A stretch of DNA of 64,000 bases from Bacteroidales bacterium (GTDB lineage Bacteria > Bacteroidota > Bacteroidia > Bacteroidales > VadinHA17), in NCBI GenBank assembly GCA_022865305.1, contig JALHSP010000062.1, positions 209,522-273,521 of the forward strand, written 5' to 3'. The position numbers and the translations under genes are program-made. Below the pieces are notes generated by a model that had not been told where the DNA came from, did no database searches, and was given only the letters and a program-made list of their open reading frames with translations. Positions 61,380 to 64,000 of the stretch are shown piece after piece. Position 1 is the first letter of the stretch. The number at the start of each line of letters is the position of its first letter.

Positions 61380-62426
61380 ATGAAAAAAAGAATTGCATTT
61401 ATATTGCTCCTGGCTTTTACCTGTACACTGATTCCCGGACAATCAAATGTCAGAAATCAAAGTGTTACATTTATTAAAAAGGAATCTGAGAAGAGGGTTG
61501 AAGTATTAATAGATGGTAAGCTATTTACTTCCTATTGCTGGCCGGATAATGTTTATAAGCCAATTCTTTACCCTGTATTTACTGCCAAAGGTACTGAAAT
61601 CACCCGGGGATTTCCATTGAAGCCCAGGGCTGGTGAGCGAAACGATCATATACATCAGGTGGGCATCTGGCTGAATTACGGAAATGTCAACGGGTATGAT
61701 TTCTGGGGTAATGGATCAACAGGAAAAAAGAGTGAGAATGGTGGAGAAGTAAAGCATCTCAGGATTGATGAGATGAAAAATGGAAAAGGGGAAGGAGTTC
61801 TGATCGCTTCATCCAGTTGGCTCGATCCAGCAGGAAAAGAGCTTCTGGCAGAGAAAACGGAATACCACTTTATGGCTAAAGGTTCAGTATATTTTGTTGA
61901 CAGGATCACAACTTTAACGGCAACAGGAAATATTGTCTCGATGAAAGATACAAAAGAGGGGATGTTCGGTATACGAGTCGCCAGGCAGCTTGAATTACCA
62001 TCAAAAGAGGCACTAATACTACTGGATACTGATGGCAAACCGGCCAAAGAAAAAGTTGTTACCAATGAGGGTGTCACCGGTAATTACAGGAGCAGTGAAG
62101 GGATTACAGGTGAAGCTGTATGGAGTACTCGCGCAAAATGGATGAATCTTTACGGCAGCATTGGTGATGAAAAGGTCTCTCTTGTTGTATGTGATCACCC
62201 GAAAAATCAAAGCTATCCCACCTACTGGCATGCGCGGGGTTATGGACTTTTTGCAGCGAATCCTCTTGGGTGGAGCGATTTTACTAAAGGAAAAGAAGTT
62301 CTTGATTTTTCAATACCAGCAGGACAATCTGTCACTTTCAGGTACAGGGTGATCATCAGTTCCGGGATACATTTGACTGATAATGAAATCAATGCATATG
62401 CAGATGATTTTAACTCAAAGTATTGA
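61380..62426 (+). CDS. DUF6807/PmoA-like secreted protein
   Basis: KRVEVLIDGKLFTSYCWPDNVYKPILYPVFTAKGTEITRGFPLKPRAGERNDHIHQVGIWLNYGNVNGYDFWG. Confidence 0.75.
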   Translation: MKKRIAFILLLAFTCTLIPGQSNVRNQSVTFIKKESEKRVEVLIDGKLFTSYCWPDNVYKPILYPVFTAKGTEITRGFPLKPRAGERNDHIHQVGIWLNYGNVNGYDFWGNGSTGKKSENGGEVKHLRIDEMKNGKGEGVLIASSSWLDPAGKELLAEKTEYHFMAKGSVYFVDRITTLTATGNIVSMKDTKEGMFGIRVARQLELPSKEALILLDTDGKPAKEKVVTNEGVTGNYRSSEGITGEAVWSTRAKWMNLYGSIGDEKVSLVVCDHPKNQSYPTYWHARGYGLFAANPLGWSDFTKGKEVLDFSIPAGQSVTFRYRVIISSGIHLTDNEINAYADDFNSKY

Positions 62427-62461
62427 TTTTTGAAATAAAATTAGCTGAGAGTATTTAGACG

Positions 62462-62573
62462 GGGCTTTAGCCCAAAAAATCCTGACGGAGTCATTTATTA
62501 TATTTATTATCAGACAATTACCGTTGGCTGAAGCCAACGGTGAACCGGTCTGCTACCCGGGACTTTAGCCCAA
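62462..62573. repeat. REP-like palindromic element
   Basis: Perfect palindrome ccgttggctgaagccaacgg (62521-62540) flanked by ggggctttagccc and gggactttagccc. Confidence 0.6.
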
Positions 62574-62872
62574 TATGTCTCAAGTTCTGGGGGAAATGGG
62601 TAACTTTTTATAAAAAATTTATAAAGGACAGAATCGAGTTTAAAAGACACTTTAAGCTCCTGACAAAAATCGATCTTTCCTAAAAGCAGCCTTTTATGTA
62701 TGAATTTTATTAGTTGGTCAAATTAAGTTCGGTTTTTCTTGCAAATCATTTATTTTAGCTGTCGTATTTAGAATTAGAGGCTGAGCATTACATACTTTTC
62801 AAGTCTTATTCCTGATCATTTTTGGGAAAGAGGTTAAATCTTTAAAGATTTAATATGATATGTATCGCTCCA

Positions 62873-62945
62873 ATAAGCCGGAAATGGGATTTCAAGCCCT
62901 GTTTTGTTAGCCATCTCTGATGGGACTGACGGGGCGAAAGCTTAT
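62873..62945 (+). ncRNA. Candidate structured RNA element in leader of the downstream repeat-protein gene
   Basis: Nested pairing ATAAGC/GCTTAT, CCC/GGG, GTTAG/CTGAC, CCATC-TCT-GATGG. Confidence 0.35.
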
Positions 62946-63182
62946 CCGGAGGTGAAGTAAAATCATTTGCTAACAAATTGTTAAGGGATTTAAAACTTTA
63001 AAGAGTTATTTTTTGTTAAGGTTGCATAATAAAGCATTTCCAACCGACATCATTTGAAAAATAACTCTTAAATTGTATGTTGATAACCTGTGTATAACTT
63101 TTGCAGTTATCTCAAGATCCTCAGATTAAGTAAACATTTAAGAATCCCTAATAAGTAAGGGTGTAATATCCTAGCTTTCGAT

Positions 63183-64000
63183 ATGAAAATAGTTTTGCGT
63201 AAGACAGATGAATTAATTCACAAAAGAAGACTATTCAGGGTTTTGTTCCTGAGTAGTCTTTTTTTGTTGATATCAGTGAAGGGGTGGGGGCAAGATGCAC
63301 CGGTAGTGACTGGTATATCTGATCAGACAATAGCAGAAGGATCAGCATTTGCAACGATAGCTCTTGATGATTATGTATCTGATATAGACAATACTGATGC
63401 AGAGATGGTATGGACCTGGTCAGGTAATACAGCTCTGACAGTATCGATAGTATCCAGGGTAGCCACGATAACTACACCGGGCGCAGACTGGAATGGTGCA
63501 GAGACTATCACCTTCAGGGCGACAGATCCCGGAGCACTATATGATGAAGATGCAGCAACCTTTACTGTGACAGTGGATAATGATGCACCGGTAGTTACAG
63601 TTATACCTGATCAGACAATAGCAGAAGGATCATCATTTGCAACGATAGCTCTTGATGATTATGTATCTGACATAGACAATACTGATGCAGAGATGGTATG
63701 GAGCTATTCAGGTAATACAGCTCTGACAGTATCGATAGTATCCAGGGTAGCCACGATAACTACACCGGGTGCAGACTGGAATGGCGCTGAGACTATCACC
63801 TTCACAGCCACAGACCCCGGACTTCTTTCAGGCAGTAACCCTGCAACCTTTACTGTGACAGTGGATAATGATGCACCTGTAGTAACAGATATACCTGACC
63901 AGACAATAGCAGAAGGATCATCATTTACAACGATAGCACTGGATGATTATGTATCTGATATAGACAATACTGATGCAGAGATGGTATGGAGCTATTCAGG
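63183..64000 (+). CDS. Large secreted tandem-repeat (Ig/cadherin-like) surface protein, 5' end only
   Basis: MKIVLRKTDELIHKRRLFRVLFLSSLFLLISVKGWGQDAPVVTGISDQTIAEGSAFATIALDDYVSDIDNTDAEMVW...; open to window end. Not in the supplied ORF track. Confidence 0.85.
   Translation, partial: MKIVLRKTDELIHKRRLFRVLFLSSLFLLISVKGWGQDAPVVTGISDQTIAEGSAFATIALDDYVSDIDNTDAEMVWTWSGNTALTVSIVSRVATITTPGADWNGAETITFRATDPGALYDEDAATFTVTVDNDAPVVTVIPDQTIAEGSSFATIALDDYVSDIDNTDAEMVWSYSGNTALTVSIVSRVATITTPGADWNGAETITFTATDPGLLSGSNPATFTVTVDNDAPVVTDIPDQTIAEGSSFTTIALDDYVSDIDNTDAEMVWSYS
63227..63265 (+). terminator. Terminator-like hairpin inside a CDS (signal peptide codons)
   Basis: AAGACTATTCAGG-gttttgtt-CCTGAGTAGTCTT followed by TTTTT; 13-bp stem with one G-U. 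Confidence 0.7.
63294..64000 (+). repeat. 288-bp tandem coding repeats (96 aa), at least 2.4 copies
   Basis: gatgcacc... at 63294, 63582 and 63870: exact 288-bp spacing, near-identical DNA. Confidence 0.9.

Noticed and set aside
63294-64000. CRISPR-like array
   Set aside because: Repeats are 288 bp, in frame and coding; no short repeat/unique spacer structure anywhere in the window.

Overview
The window looks like a Bacteroidota chromosomal segment: SusC/SusD pair, many secreted glycan-active enzymes, A/T-rich upstream regions. It is mostly a large carbohydrate-utilization region. The left part (268-16774) carries a GH2, two BNR_4-type propeller paralogs, an STN-fused esterase, amidohydrolases, an enolase-superfamily enzyme, a PL10-like pectate lyase and a sugar isomerase. 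A long + strand block (16934-41597) carries SusC/SusD with GH43-like, GH27-like, CE1-like, GH35/DUF5597-like, beta-helix, beta-lactamase-like, mutarotase, agarase-like, GDP-sugar epimerase, nucleotidyltransferase/GHMP kinase, GH29 fucosidase and FucP-like genes. It is followed by a GH95 fucosidase divergent from a LacI regulator. To the right are Gfo/Idh/MocA oxidoreductases, a secreted NagA-like protein, an ABC/FtsX/LolA-like operon, a DUF6807-like protein, and the start of a large tandem-repeat surface protein that runs off the window. No rRNA, tRNA or CRISPR was recognised. Main second-look items: (i) a ~36-bp candidate operator repeated upstream of three PUL transcription units; (ii) a terminator-like hairpin with a T-run inside the signal-peptide codons of the terminal repeat protein, preceded by a structured leader; (iii) several genes with intact ends but missing middles; (iv) an A_AAA_AAA slip site followed by UAG that splits an SGNH hydrolase; (v) a GxxExxY gene bracketed by inverted CACAAAG arrays, with an orphan copy 56 kb away; (vi) G/C-run palindromic dispersed repeats, one of which has supplied the C-terminus of a CDS. 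All family calls come from reading motifs; no database search was run.
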